Shown here one piece after another: positions 55,893-64,000 of a DNA stretch of 64,000 bases. Position 1 is the first letter of the stretch; the number at the start of each line of letters is the position of its first letter. A model generated the notes under the pieces. It did no database searches. It was given only the letters and a program-made list of their open reading frames with translations, and was not told the origin of the DNA. Both the position numbers and the translations under genes were made by a program. The DNA comes from Rhodobacteraceae bacterium M385 (GTDB lineage: Bacteria > Pseudomonadota > Alphaproteobacteria > Rhodobacterales > Rhodobacteraceae): assembly GCA_025141835.1 (NCBI GenBank), contig CP081102.1:2356001-2420000 (forward strand), read 5' to 3'.

Positions 55893-56239
55893 TCGCGCGC
55901 CTTCGCGCCGCTTGGACCAAGGCACCGTTGTTGATGACCGCCTTCACCTTGGCGCTGCTTACGACGCTGTTCTTTGGCGTGAATGCCGCGCGAGAGGCGA
56001 TCTATTGGGCCGATCCGCGTCATGTGGAACAACCCATCGCAGGCTGGATGACACCCGGCTACGTCGGCATGTCATGGAGCGTTCCAAGGGACTTCATGCG
56101 CGACGCCCTGAACCTGACCGAAGCCGACCGGGGACCGATCCGGCTGCAAGACCTCGCCGATCAACGCGGTGTGCCTCTGTCAGACATCATTGCCCAGATC
56201 AACACGGCAATCGCGGCCCATCGGGCGTCTGGCCAATGA
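55889..56239 (+). CDS. single-pass membrane protein, unknown
   Basis: 116 residues. N-terminal helix LLMTAFTLALLTTLFFGV, then a soluble part with a periplasmic-type YWADPRHVEQPIAGWMTPGY and a helical tail. TTG start overlapping the VWA stop; overlaps the DedA gene by four bases. No family recognised. Confidence 0.75.
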   Translation: MIARLRAAWTKAPLLMTAFTLALLTTLFFGVNAAREAIYWADPRHVEQPIAGWMTPGYVGMSWSVPRDFMRDALNLTEADRGPIRLQDLADQRGVPLSDIIAQINTAIAAHRASGQ

Positions 56240-56829
56240 CCGAAACCGCCCTTGCGCTTGTGGCTTCTTACGGGGCGATAATTGTCGCACTTTGTGCTTT
56301 CTTTTCCTGCCTGCTGGTGCCGATCCCGACCTCGATCGTGATGCTGTCGGCGGGTGCCTTTGTGGCGGCAGGCGATCTGGAGGCGGCGCAGCTATGGCTT
56401 GCGGCGTGGGCCGCGGCAGTGTTGGGCGACAACACGGGCTACCTTTTGGGGCGCACCAGCGGAGCCGCGCTTTTGGCGCGTTTGGGCCGAAGCCCTTCCC
56501 GAGGCAAAGTGATTACCAAAGCGCAAGAAACCCTGCGCCAGAAGGCCGGGCTTGGGGTTTTCTTCTCGACCTGGTTGTTCGCGCCACTGGGGCCTTACGT
56601 TAATATCGTGGCAGGCTCGGTTCGGATGCGCTGGCCCCGCTTCTTGTTGTGGGATGCGGCGGGAGAGGCGATTTGGGTCAGCTTCTATCTGGGCCTCGGC
56701 TACCTGTTTGGGGACCGGGTGGAAGACCTTGCGACCCTTCTTAGCAACGCGACGGGCTTTCTGGTGGCGGGCTTGGTGACGGTGGGTTTGGGCGTGGCCC
56801 TTGTACGCCGGATAAGGGCCACTTCTTAG
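56236..56829 (+). CDS. DedA-family membrane protein
   Basis: 197 residues, DedA/SNARE-associated (VTT) type. Typical segments: PIPTSIVMLSAGAFVAAG, DNTGYLLGRTSGAALLARLG and FAPLGPYVNIVAGSVRMRWP, with re-entrant helices and four or more membrane passes. DedA proteins are linked to phospholipid translocation and membrane homeostasis. Start 56236 overlaps the preceding stop by ATGA. Confidence 0.9.
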   Translation: MTETALALVASYGAIIVALCAFFSCLLVPIPTSIVMLSAGAFVAAGDLEAAQLWLAAWAAAVLGDNTGYLLGRTSGAALLARLGRSPSRGKVITKAQETLRQKAGLGVFFSTWLFAPLGPYVNIVAGSVRMRWPRFLLWDAAGEAIWVSFYLGLGYLFGDRVEDLATLLSNATGFLVAGLVTVGLGVALVRRIRATS

Positions 56830-56880
56830 CCCGTGGCATTTGCCATTGCCGCACCGAGCCGCGCGCCCCATATCTAGGAT

Positions 56881-57579
56881 ATGTTGAAACTGACCCCTAT
56901 CCTTATTGCCGTGGGTTACGGCCTTGTGAGCTACATGTTCTCGGCCTGGCGCACCAATCGCGACCTTGATGCACGCTCGACCGAGTTGGCCGACGCCCGG
57001 TTGCGAGAAATTACTGAGAAGTTTGCGAAGGTTCTGGGCGTCGATAGCATCCGCGTGAACGTCTACGAGGTGGATGCAGTCAACGGTTTGGCTGCCCCCG
57101 ATGGACGGATTTTTCTGACACGCGGGTTCTACAACCGCTACCGCGCAGGTGAGGTTACGGCAGAGGAGTTGGCCAGCGTGATTGCCCATGAGTTGGGACA
57201 TGTCGCCTTGGGCCACACACGGCGGCGAATGATTGACTTTTCGGGGCAAAATGCGGTGCGAGCGGTGTTGGCGGGTGTTCTGGGGCGGTTCATTCCCGGC
57301 ATTGGTCCGATGATTGGCAACGCGGTGGGCGCATTATTGGCGGCGCGGTTGAGCCGTCAGGACGAGTATGAAGCAGACGCGTATGCCACGTCCTTGATGG
57401 TTTCAGCAGGGCTTGGGGCAGCGCCGCAGAAAGCGTTGTTCGAGAAGCTCGAGCATCTGGCGGGATTGAAGGGCGGTGGCGCGCCAGCATGGTTAATGAG
57501 CCACCCCAAAACAGCAGAACGGATCGCGGCGATTGAAGCGATGGAAGCTCGGTGGCGGTCCGAATTGCCATCGGAGTGA
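56881..57579 (+). CDS. M48-family metallopeptidase
   Basis: 232 residues. N-terminal membrane helix ILIAVGYGLVSYMFS, then zinc motif VIAHELGHVALGH (103-107) and third ligand Glu164 in DEYEADAYATSLM. HtpX/Oma1-like catalytic domain facing the periplasm. Possible role in degrading misfolded membrane or outer-membrane proteins. Followed by a copy of the two-hairpin repeat. Confidence 0.9.
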   Translation: MLKLTPILIAVGYGLVSYMFSAWRTNRDLDARSTELADARLREITEKFAKVLGVDSIRVNVYEVDAVNGLAAPDGRIFLTRGFYNRYRAGEVTAEELASVIAHELGHVALGHTRRRMIDFSGQNAVRAVLAGVLGRFIPGIGPMIGNAVGALLAARLSRQDEYEADAYATSLMVSAGLGAAPQKALFEKLEHLAGLKGGGAPAWLMSHPKTAERIAAIEAMEARWRSELPSE

Positions 57580-57595
57580 CGGGGGTGTTGGTTGG

Positions 57596-57667
57596 AAGGA
57601 AGGGGGCCAGCCCCCTTGGCACATCTAAAGATGCGCCTACCCCCGCGATACTTTTGAAAAGATGAAG
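57596..57667 (+). repeat. dispersed two-hairpin element, copy C
   Basis: AAGGGGGC..GCCCCCTT hairpin (57600-57617), then GCACATCT..AGATGCGC hairpin (57619-57636), then CCCCCGCGATACTTTTGAAA. Same order and orientation as copy A (10217-10290). Confidence 0.75.
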
Positions 57668-58228
57668 CTAGGCCGACAGCGCTTTGCCGAGGCGGGGAAG
57701 CCGAACCCGTTTGAGCAGCGCGCGCAGAGGGAAGGTTTGGCCTGAGAGACGCTCGGCCTCGGCGTGGGTGGTGGCGACGGATTGGGCGACGGCTTTGGGG
57801 TGGGTGAGCCAGAGGTCCATCAAGAAGGGATCGGGCGCGATGGCCTTGACGCCGTAGCCGGAAAGTTCGCGGGCCGGGAAATCCTTGAGGTTTTGGGTCA
57901 GGATCGTGGTCGCGCCGCTTTGGACCGCGGTGGCAAGCACGTGGATGTCGGCGGGATCGGGAAGCCATAAGGGTGCTTCATCGCCGGGGGGCGTGAGGGC
58001 CTTGGGGAAGCGCAGGTTGGCGCTTGAGGCCTCAGATTTGGCCAGTTGTTCATCCAACGCGCCGCCGTTGCGGGCGGCGGCTCGGGTCCATTCTTCCAAC
58101 AGACGCTCGGACCAGATCGGCGTGAAAAGGCCCTGCTCGGCGCAGCCCAAGACGATTTGGCGCAGCACCGTGGGATAGAGCACGCAAGCGTCGATGACGA
58201 CGACCGGCAACGGAGCGCCCGCAGTCAT
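57668..58228 (-). CDS. PIN-domain protein
   Basis: 186 residues. PIN nuclease-like fold: VVVIDACVLYPTVLRQIVLG (first acidic residue), WSERLLEEWTRAA and LPDPADIHVLATAVQSGAT, TILTQNLKDFP. The conserved Asp cluster is present. Stand-alone here; no antitoxin gene is adjacent. It overlaps the stop of the rRNA methyltransferase gene by four bases, so it is downstream in the same transcript. Confidence 0.82.
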   Translation of the reverse strand: MTAGAPLPVVVIDACVLYPTVLRQIVLGCAEQGLFTPIWSERLLEEWTRAAARNGGALDEQLAKSEASSANLRFPKALTPPGDEAPLWLPDPADIHVLATAVQSGATTILTQNLKDFPARELSGYGVKAIAPDPFLMDLWLTHPKAVAQSVATTHAEAERLSGQTFPLRALLKRVRLPRLGKALSA

Positions 58229-59421
58229 AAGGTAAACGCGAGCGCCTTGAGGTAGCCTGTTTCACTAAGGCTAGGGTGGACCGGGTGATCGGGGCCAGCA
58301 AACCCGGTGTAGATGATCCGGGGATCGCGGCCCGCGCGACCAATGCCGCGGATGCAGGAGGCGCGGAACTTCGTCAGGTCGGCCGCGTGAGAGCAAGAAC
58401 ACAACATCAACGTGCCGCCTTCCGCCACCAGCGAGGCAGCGATACGGGCGACGCGTTCATAGGCACGCAGGCCCTTGTCGAGCGCCGGTTTCGATGGCGC
58501 GAAAGCGGGGGGATCGGCGATTACGACGTCGAATTTTGCGCCCTCTGCGGCGAGAGCCTCCATCACGGTGAAGGCGTCCCCTTGGCGGGTCTCGAAGCGG
58601 TCGGCGCAGCCCATGGCGGCGGCCCCCTGCCCGGCTAGCGTCAGCGCGGGTTCGGACGCATCGACGGCCAAGGCGCTTTTTGCGCCCGCCGCGAGCGAGG
58701 CAAGGGCGAAGCCGCCCACGTGGGTGAACACGTCCAGCACGCGCGCATCCTTAGAGAGGTTCGCCATGAACGCGTGGTTCGGGCGTTGGTCGTAGAACAG
58801 GCCGGTTTTCTGGCCGCCCATGACGTCGGCCATGTAAGTGGCGCCGTTCATCGGCACCTCAATCGCGGCTTTGGGGGCGGTGCCGGCCAGGGTGAGCATT
58901 TCTTCGGGCAGCTCTTCCAAAGCGCGGGCGCGAGAGGTGCCGTTTTTGATCAGCGTGGTGGCGCCGGTGGCCTCCAACAGCAGTGCGCTCAGAACATCAA
59001 GGCGTTCTTCGAGCCAGATCGCATTGGGTTGCATCACCAAGGTATCGCCGAAACGGTCCACGATCAGGCCGGGAAGGCCATCGCCCTCTGCATGGATCAG
59101 GCGGTAGAACGGCGCGTCGTAAAGCGCGTTTCGCAGGGCCACGGCGCGGGTGATCTTGGCGCGCAGCCAGTCTGTGTCGATCACGGCATCGGGGGCACGG
59201 TCCAGAACCCGCAGGCCAATGCGTGCGTTAACGGTGGCCACGCCAATGCCCATGGGCTGCCGTTCGGCATCCTCCAGCAAGGCCAAAGCGCCCGCAGGCA
59301 CGGCTTTGGAGCGGCGGTCAAGGACGAGGTCATCGGCCCAAGCCCAGGGGTGGCCATGGCGGATGCGGCGGGCGTCGGCCTTGGGTTTAAGGCGGAGGAC
59401 GGGAAAAGAGGGCGCTGTCAT
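58225..59421 (-). CDS. RlmI-like 23S rRNA (cytosine-C5) methyltransferase
   Basis: 398 residues: N-terminal PUA domain (LRLKPKADARRIRHGHPWAW) and a SAM methyltransferase domain with VLDVFTHVGGFALASLAAGA, VIADPPAFAPSK and MLCSCSHAAD, including the catalytic Cys of m5C enzymes. It should methylate C1962 of 23S rRNA or a related site. Substrate position is inferred. Upstream gene of a pair with the PIN gene. Confidence 0.88.
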   Translation of the reverse strand: MTAPSFPVLRLKPKADARRIRHGHPWAWADDLVLDRRSKAVPAGALALLEDAERQPMGIGVATVNARIGLRVLDRAPDAVIDTDWLRAKITRAVALRNALYDAPFYRLIHAEGDGLPGLIVDRFGDTLVMQPNAIWLEERLDVLSALLLEATGATTLIKNGTSRARALEELPEEMLTLAGTAPKAAIEVPMNGATYMADVMGGQKTGLFYDQRPNHAFMANLSKDARVLDVFTHVGGFALASLAAGAKSALAVDASEPALTLAGQGAAAMGCADRFETRQGDAFTVMEALAAEGAKFDVVIADPPAFAPSKPALDKGLRAYERVARIAASLVAEGGTLMLCSCSHAADLTKFRASCIRGIGRAGRDPRIIYTGFAGPDHPVHPSLSETGYLKALAFTL

Positions 59422-59478
59422 AGCGCCCCCTCTAGCGGGTTCTTGGCCCGTTCGTAAGATGGAAAGTGCCGTTAAGGC

Positions 59479-60105
59479 TTAGTTCGAGGCCACCAGAAGC
59501 GATGCGTTTGCGGGGCCGATGAACTCTTCCGAGACCCAAGCCTGCAAACGCTGGGTGATGCGCAGGCGCTGTGTCACGCCTTCGGCGTCGGCGATAACGG
59601 CGTCATTGCCGCCCAGTGCCGGGAACGTCAGGTCCACGTCGGTGGGGCCGGAAAGGATCTCTCCGGTGGTGGCGTGGCGGATCGTCATCACGAACTCGAT
59701 CTCTTGCTCGGACGGAATGTTGGAATACCGCACACGCTGGGTTTGAGCGTGGAAACGGGTCACGTCGAGGGACACGATCACTGAAACCGCACCCGATACG
59801 TTGGCGAAGGCTGGCTCAAGCGCGGAGGTCATGAGGGCGGCAACTTGGGCGTGACGGTCGCCGATTGGGTCTTCGCGCCAAACGATATCAGCGCGGGGCT
59901 TAATGGTATTGGCTTCCGAAGATGTCAGCGATTCCGGCACGTTAACCACAACTTCTGCAACGTCCCAATCCTGCACCACGATGTTTTCGATCACGGGGAT
60001 GCTATCGGGGCCAATGTCGCGCGACACGTCGGTGCTGCTGACGCAGCCGGAAACCGCGAGAGCGGCGCCGAGAATAACGGCGGGGATGAAACGGGACTTC
60101 ATCAT
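59479..60105 (-). CDS. exported lipoprotein, probably DUF6778
   Basis: 208 residues. Signal peptide with lipobox VSGC (Cys21 from the first Met). The mature part is beta-rich (ENIVVQDWDVAEVVVNVPES, VIVSLDVTRFHAQTQRV). Resembles DUF6778, an alphaproteobacterial lipoprotein family. Function unknown. The ATG at 60105 is followed directly by a second ATG. SD CAGGAGAAG. Confidence 0.7.
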   Translation of the reverse strand: MMKSRFIPAVILGAALAVSGCVSSTDVSRDIGPDSIPVIENIVVQDWDVAEVVVNVPESLTSSEANTIKPRADIVWREDPIGDRHAQVAALMTSALEPAFANVSGAVSVIVSLDVTRFHAQTQRVRYSNIPSEQEIEFVMTIRHATTGEILSGPTDVDLTFPALGGNDAVIADAEGVTQRLRITQRLQAWVSEEFIGPANASLLVASN

Positions 60106-60464
60106 GGGACTTCTCCTGCGTGAGGGCCATCAGAGCCCGAATTGCCAAACTGTCTGCGCTTGCTGCGCGTCCCACTCATTTGCCGGTGAGACAGGTGGTT
60201 TTTCGGCTGTGAGCACGGCGAAATGAGGCGCAGGGCGCGCCCTTTCCAAGGTAATTAGCGGGAGATTTCTGGCCCAGATTAAGGCAGGATTGAGGCAAAT
60301 TGTCCGAACGTCGTGTCAGTCGTCCTCTCGGATGGTCGCGATTTTGGCCTTTGTGCCGCTCGACATCCAAGCGGGCTCGCTCCGGTTCGATGTCACTGTT
60401 CAGGTGGGACGCTGACGGAGGCGGCCACGGGTTGAGAGAAGGATAGGTGCGCGATTTTTGGGCC
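60106..60464. other. 359-base region with no recognised feature
   Basis: Between the lipoprotein promoter side and the FliM-like gene stop. Short frames are present but none has SD and domain support. No strong palindrome or terminator was seen. Confidence 0.55.
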
Positions 60465-61652
60465 TTATCCCACAGCGGTGCTTGGGTCTGGCTTGCTTAT
60501 GGCAGCGGCGGGGTCAGGCCCGTCGAGGCCGGACGGCATCCCACCGGTTCCTGCTGCCATATTTAGTCCCCCGGGCACCATGGCGGGGCTAACTGCGATA
60601 TCGGGCACCGCTGCCATCGGCATCTCATCCAAGGGCACGCCGACTCCGGCGTCTGCTTGCGCCATCGGGTAGTCCGCCAAGCCACTGGCGGGCAGCGACG
60701 CGTGTTTTGCCGGGCCCGCGTCCGCTGTTGCACCCGTTCCCGCATCAGGGGCCACGCCGGGCGTCGCGCCCCCAAGGCGGACGGCGCGGCGCCCAGACAA
60801 TTGCCCAAGCCCACCAGAAGCAACCACATGGCCGCTTTCGTTTTCTAATGTCACCGCTGCGAGGTCGCTGAATTCGAACGGGATTAAGTCCCCCTCCTTC
60901 AACGCCTCAACCTTGCCGAGGGACATGGTCACGCGCATCAACACCGCGTCTAGCGCCATGGGGGCGGTGCGGAGTGCGCCTAACATCTTGTCGCCCCATT
61001 GCTCCGGCACGTCGCCCTGCGGTGCGGCAAGCGCGTTGCGCCGGGCAATGGCTGGATCACTGGGCATTAGAATTGCCAACTCACCCGTCTTATGGCCACC
61101 CATCGTGACAGACACTTTCAACAGGTGATATCCCCGTTCTGGCATCAACAGGTTCAACTGCGCCCGTTCGGCAATGCTGCTGCCGTAGTTCATCCGGTCC
61201 GGCCAGTCGCGATCCGGCTGTGTGGCGGTTTCCAAGGCAAAGGCCCCCAGAACCAAATCCACGAAGTCGCGGCAAAGGGCTTCGTCGATGCGGGTGATCG
61301 TACGGGGTGGTTGCAGGACTTCTTCCACATGCCCGGTTGCCTGCACTTCGATCAGGGCATCGACAAGGGGGTGATCCAGCGCGAATAGCCCGCGCCGCCC
61401 GCTGTCGTCTTCGATCGCAGCAAGCAGACCATGTTCCGGCAATCCGGCCACCGATTCCGAAAGGGTGGCGTCGCTTGTCACGCTGACCTCAGCCACTTCC
61501 GGGGCCAAGGTGCCGTAAGGCATGGCCGAGCGACGGATCGCGCGGGTCAACCCCGTTTGCAAACCGGGCACAATATCGCCTTTCCCGGCCCCAAGGCCGA
61601 GATGAGCCGCGATCATGCGGGAAAGTACGGATTGCGTGTCGGTAGCGGACAT
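60465..61652 (-). CDS. FliM-like protein with SpoA (FliN) domain
   Basis: 395 residues. Middle CheC-like part (LPEHGLLAAIEDDSGRRGLF) and a SpoA/FliN domain at about 225-295 (RVTMSLGKVEALKEGDLIPF then ENESGHVVASGGLGQLSGRR). The N-terminal EIDALL phospho-CheY peptide of classic FliM is absent. A Gly/Ala/Pro-rich tail of about 95 residues follows the SpoA domain. Located 67 bases downstream of the kinase gene on the same strand. Probably a flagellar C-ring component. Confidence 0.8.
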   Translation of the reverse strand: MSATDTQSVLSRMIAAHLGLGAGKGDIVPGLQTGLTRAIRRSAMPYGTLAPEVAEVSVTSDATLSESVAGLPEHGLLAAIEDDSGRRGLFALDHPLVDALIEVQATGHVEEVLQPPRTITRIDEALCRDFVDLVLGAFALETATQPDRDWPDRMNYGSSIAERAQLNLLMPERGYHLLKVSVTMGGHKTGELAILMPSDPAIARRNALAAPQGDVPEQWGDKMLGALRTAPMALDAVLMRVTMSLGKVEALKEGDLIPFEFSDLAAVTLENESGHVVASGGLGQLSGRRAVRLGGATPGVAPDAGTGATADAGPAKHASLPASGLADYPMAQADAGVGVPLDEMPMAAVPDIAVSPAMVPGGLNMAAGTGGMPSGLDGPDPAAAISKPDPSTAVG

Positions 61653-61719
61653 CTTTGTGCGGGGCCTTCTGGCAGGTCACATAAGATAGGGCATCGCACA
61701 AAACCCGTTAACAAACCCC

Positions 61720-64000
61720 TTACGCCGCCTCCAAAGCCGCTGAAGGAAGCTGCACCCGAAACCACGCGCCTCCGGGGCTGGCAAGGAAACTCAACCGCCC
61801 GTCCAAGCGGCTCATGACTTCGCGGCTAATCGCTAATCCAAGCCCCGCCCCCGGCGCCCCCCGAGCCGTATCAAGCCGAGAGAATTTCTCGAAGATCAAA
61901 GACTCTTGCCGTGAGGGGATCCCCGATCCGTTGTCGCGGAAATCCACCGCCACCCCATGGTCTGAGCGCACGACAGAGATCGTCAATTCCGGCACCGACG
62001 CGTCGCAATACTTCTGCGCATTGGAAATCAGATTAATGAACACCTGCGACAGACGGTCCGCATCGGTCCAAAGGCGCACATTTTCCGCGTCCCGGTCGCG
62101 CTTGATTACCAGCCGGGTTTGAGATTCCGCGCCTGCTGCTGAAATCGCCCGGTCCATCACGTCGCTCAGCTTCACGCTGCCCATATTCAGCGTCACGCGG
62201 CCGTTTTCCAACACGCTCAGGTCCAACAGATCATCGAGCAATCGGGTCAGGCGCATGGACTCGTCGTGGATGATCCGGCTGAAGCGCGCACGGGCGGCGT
62301 CATCTACCGGGTCCGACTGCATCAGAATTTCCGAGAACGCCCGGATCGAGGTCATGGGCGTGCGCAGTTCGTGACTGATCTGCGACAGGAAGGCATCCTT
62401 TTGCACCGACAACTCTGTCAGCTTGGCGTTGGCTTCGCGCAGGCTACGGGCGGCTTGGGCCAGTTCTTCGGATTTGGCTTCGAGTTGGCTGGAATACTCC
62501 ATGATTTGAGCCGTCTCGTCAGCCACCGCCAGAAGGTCACGCACGGAAACGCTGGCCGCGCCCGCGATCTGGGCCACCATCGCATGGGCCGTGGCTGCCC
62601 CGACCGAGCCTGCAAGCTCACGCTCTAGCCGTTGTAGAAAATCCGGCGTGGGTTCGGGGACGTCGCCTTCATGGCCTTGGGCGGCGGCAACCTCGGCAAA
62701 GAGGCGCCCCGCACGGCCCGAGCCAAGGATACGTTGCGCCATGATTAACAGGTCATCGGCGGTGCCCGCCGCCCCCCTCCATCCCTTCAACGCGCGGGAA
62801 TGGTCGAAAACATTGACGAATTGCGCCCCTTGCAGCCGTTCTAACGGCGTCGGGAACGTCAGAAGCGACCCCATGATGAACAACGACGCATTCACCCCAA
62901 GCGACAGAACCATTGCCGTCAGAAGCGGGTCCGTAGCCTCTAGCCCCAAAGGCGTCGCGGGCGATAGCCAGGCGATACCGAAGGGCCCCTCGGACAGGAT
63001 GGGGGCAATCATACCGCCGGTTTCAACCACGTTGGGGAGCAGCAGGAACCAACCCCAAATCGCGAAGCCGAAGCCGATCCCCAGGGCGGCGCCCGGCCGT
63101 GTGGCGCCGCGCCAAAGGATACCGCCCACCAACGCCGGCAACACCTGTGCCAACCCCAGAAACGAGATCAAGCCGATGGAGGCCAGCGCCGCATTGCCCC
63201 CCGATTGCCGATAGTACAGCAGCCCCAACAACAGCACCCCTGCGATAGAGAACCGCCGCGCCATCAACGCCATGCTCCGCATGTCGCCCCCGCGCGCATC
63301 GCCGCGCGGGCTGATGTGCAACCACAAGGGCACGATAATGTGGTTCGAAACCATGGTGGACAGCGCAAGCGCGGCTACGATCACCATGGATGTGGCGGCC
63401 GAAAAGCCGCCCAGAAACACCAAAAGCGCCAGAAGGTCCTGGTCCAAAGACAAAGGCACTGTCAGCACGTAAAGGTCGGGGTTTGTGCCGGTGCCGGGCA
63501 AGCTCATCCCCGCCACGGCGATCGGCACCACGAAAAGCGATATCAGCAACAAATACAGTGGAAAGGCCCACCCCGCGACGGCCAAGTGCCGTTCGTCCGA
63601 GTTCTCGACCACCAGAACTTGGAACATCCTTGGCAGGCACAAGATCGCCGCCCCCGCCAGCACCGTCAGCCCCAACCAGCGGGCCCCGTTCAAAGGCTCC
63701 CGCGCGATGGGAGAGGCCTCGATCCGCGCCAACATATCCCCCGGCCCGTCCGCCACGCCCCAGACCACGAAGATGCCTACGCTCAGGATCGCGGCGAGCT
63801 TCACGATGGCTTCGAACGCGATGGCACTGACAAGGCCGGGGTGCCTCTCGTTCAGGTCAAGGGATCGGGTGCCGAAGATGATGGTGAAGACGGCAAGCCC
63901 CCCCGCCAACCAGACCGCCGTGGCCCCTGATCCGGCGGAGCCAAAAGCACCGGGTTGCGCAAAAACCGAAAACGACAGCGTCACCGATTGCAGTTGCAGC
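61720..64000 (-). CDS. SLC5-STAC sensor histidine kinase, N-terminus outside the window
   Basis: About 760 residues are visible; the frame is open to the right edge. N-terminal part: SLC5 (sodium:solute symporter) helices, for example AIVKLAAILSVGIFVVWGVA and LLALLVFLGGFSAATSMVIV. Then a STAC-type segment (LERELAGSVGAATAHAMVAQ), a coiled coil, the H-box FLSQISHELRTPMTSIRAFS, N-box VFINLISNAQKYC, and G-boxes FRDNGSGI and GAGLGLAIS. Related to CbrA-type sensors, which couple a transporter to a kinase. No PAS domain is seen. No response regulator is encoded in the visible part. Confidence 0.9.
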   Translation of the reverse strand, partial: LQLQSVTLSFSVFAQPGAFGSAGSGATAVWLAGGLAVFTIIFGTRSLDLNERHPGLVSAIAFEAIVKLAAILSVGIFVVWGVADGPGDMLARIEASPIAREPLNGARWLGLTVLAGAAILCLPRMFQVLVVENSDERHLAVAGWAFPLYLLLISLFVVPIAVAGMSLPGTGTNPDLYVLTVPLSLDQDLLALLVFLGGFSAATSMVIVAALALSTMVSNHIIVPLWLHISPRGDARGGDMRSMALMARRFSIAGVLLLGLLYYRQSGGNAALASIGLISFLGLAQVLPALVGGILWRGATRPGAALGIGFGFAIWGWFLLLPNVVETGGMIAPILSEGPFGIAWLSPATPLGLEATDPLLTAMVLSLGVNASLFIMGSLLTFPTPLERLQGAQFVNVFDHSRALKGWRGAAGTADDLLIMAQRILGSGRAGRLFAEVAAAQGHEGDVPEPTPDFLQRLERELAGSVGAATAHAMVAQIAGAASVSVRDLLAVADETAQIMEYSSQLEAKSEELAQAARSLREANAKLTELSVQKDAFLSQISHELRTPMTSIRAFSEILMQSDPVDDAARARFSRIIHDESMRLTRLLDDLLDLSVLENGRVTLNMGSVKLSDVMDRAISAAGAESQTRLVIKRDRDAENVRLWTDADRLSQVFINLISNAQKYCDASVPELTISVVRSDHGVAVDFRDNGSGIPSRQESLIFEKFSRLDTARGAPGAGLGLAISREVMSRLDGRLSFLASPGGAWFRVQLPSAALEAA

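Noticed and set aside
61707..61722. Possible CtrA box upstream of the FliM-like gene
   Set aside because: The TTAA-N7 pattern has two mismatches and overlaps the kinase stop codon; too weak to call.

Overview
The window is a high-GC chromosomal stretch of an alphaproteobacterium, most likely a member of the Rhodobacteraceae (roseobacter-type). This is judged from the protein families: an alphaproteobacterial ParE, a DksA with one remaining zinc cysteine, a GapR (DUF2312) protein, an LdtR-like MarR regulator, a DUF2927 lipoprotein, a DUF6314 protein and the ccmABCDG order. Genes are densely packed, with many 4-base ATGA/GTGA/TTGA overlaps. No rRNA, CRISPR array, insertion sequence, integrase or prophage was recognised.

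Layout. 0-5 kb: 3' end of parE, small exported or lipid-anchored proteins, a PaaI-type thioesterase, a YdcZ-type transporter and a Uup-like ABC-F ATPase. 5-8 kb: two cyclophilins, coaD and a CBS-pair protein. 8-15 kb: valine/isobutyrate catabolism in two blocks, LysR/mmsA and acyl-CoA dehydrogenase/3-hydroxyisobutyryl-CoA hydrolase/mmsB. The blocks are separated by a 58-residue exported protein, a Tat-signal protein and a DUF1304 membrane protein. 15-21 kb: a secreted LCCL-domain protein, an HpaR-like MarR regulator, a four-gene NitT/TauT-type ABC importer with a visible promoter/operator, a 0.6 kb region without genes, and tRNA-Thr(UGU). 21-27 kb: a sulfotransferase-like protein, a broken GNAT gene, gapR, a small membrane protein, a DUF442 phosphatase-like protein, an EamA transporter, an LpxL-type acyltransferase and a DUF1223 protein. 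27-34 kb: a tyrosine phosphatase, acnA, and the cytochrome c maturation operon ccmABCDG divergent from acnA across an 18-bp palindrome. 34-44 kb: LdtR-like regulator, sdhE overlapping an XRE regulator, aspartate aminotransferase, a lone UgpE-like permease, a methyltransferase, a secreted protein with a VHL-beta-like domain, DUF6314, purB, a divergent FliG behind a CtrA-like box, a lipase-family hydrolase and a second LCCL protein. 44-51 kb: class-I amidotransferase hydrolase, cytochrome P450, b-type cytochrome, zinc-ribbon membrane protein, fructokinase, dtd, FAD monooxygenase and dksA. 51-57 kb: a MoxR ATPase and its probable VWA partner separated by three genes, followed by DedA and an M48 peptidase. 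57-64 kb: PIN protein, RlmI-like rRNA methyltransferase, lipoprotein, a FliM-like protein and the 3' part of an SLC5-STAC-histidine kinase gene that runs off the end.

How the genes work together. The valine block feeds propionyl-CoA into central metabolism; the methacrylyl-CoA hydratase step was not identified here. ccmABCDG supplies haem export and thiol reduction for c-type cytochromes. The MarR regulator and ABC importer look like one uptake unit whose promoter -10 lies inside a 12-bp palindrome. The FliG- and FliM-like proteins lie 18 kb apart, outside any flagellar cluster seen here.

The observations most worth following are the two secreted LCCL-domain proteins, the VHL-beta-like secreted protein, the atypical FliG/FliM pair with its SLC5-STAC kinase neighbour, and a dispersed two-hairpin repeat present in three copies. 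All family calls were made by reading the sequence, with no database search.
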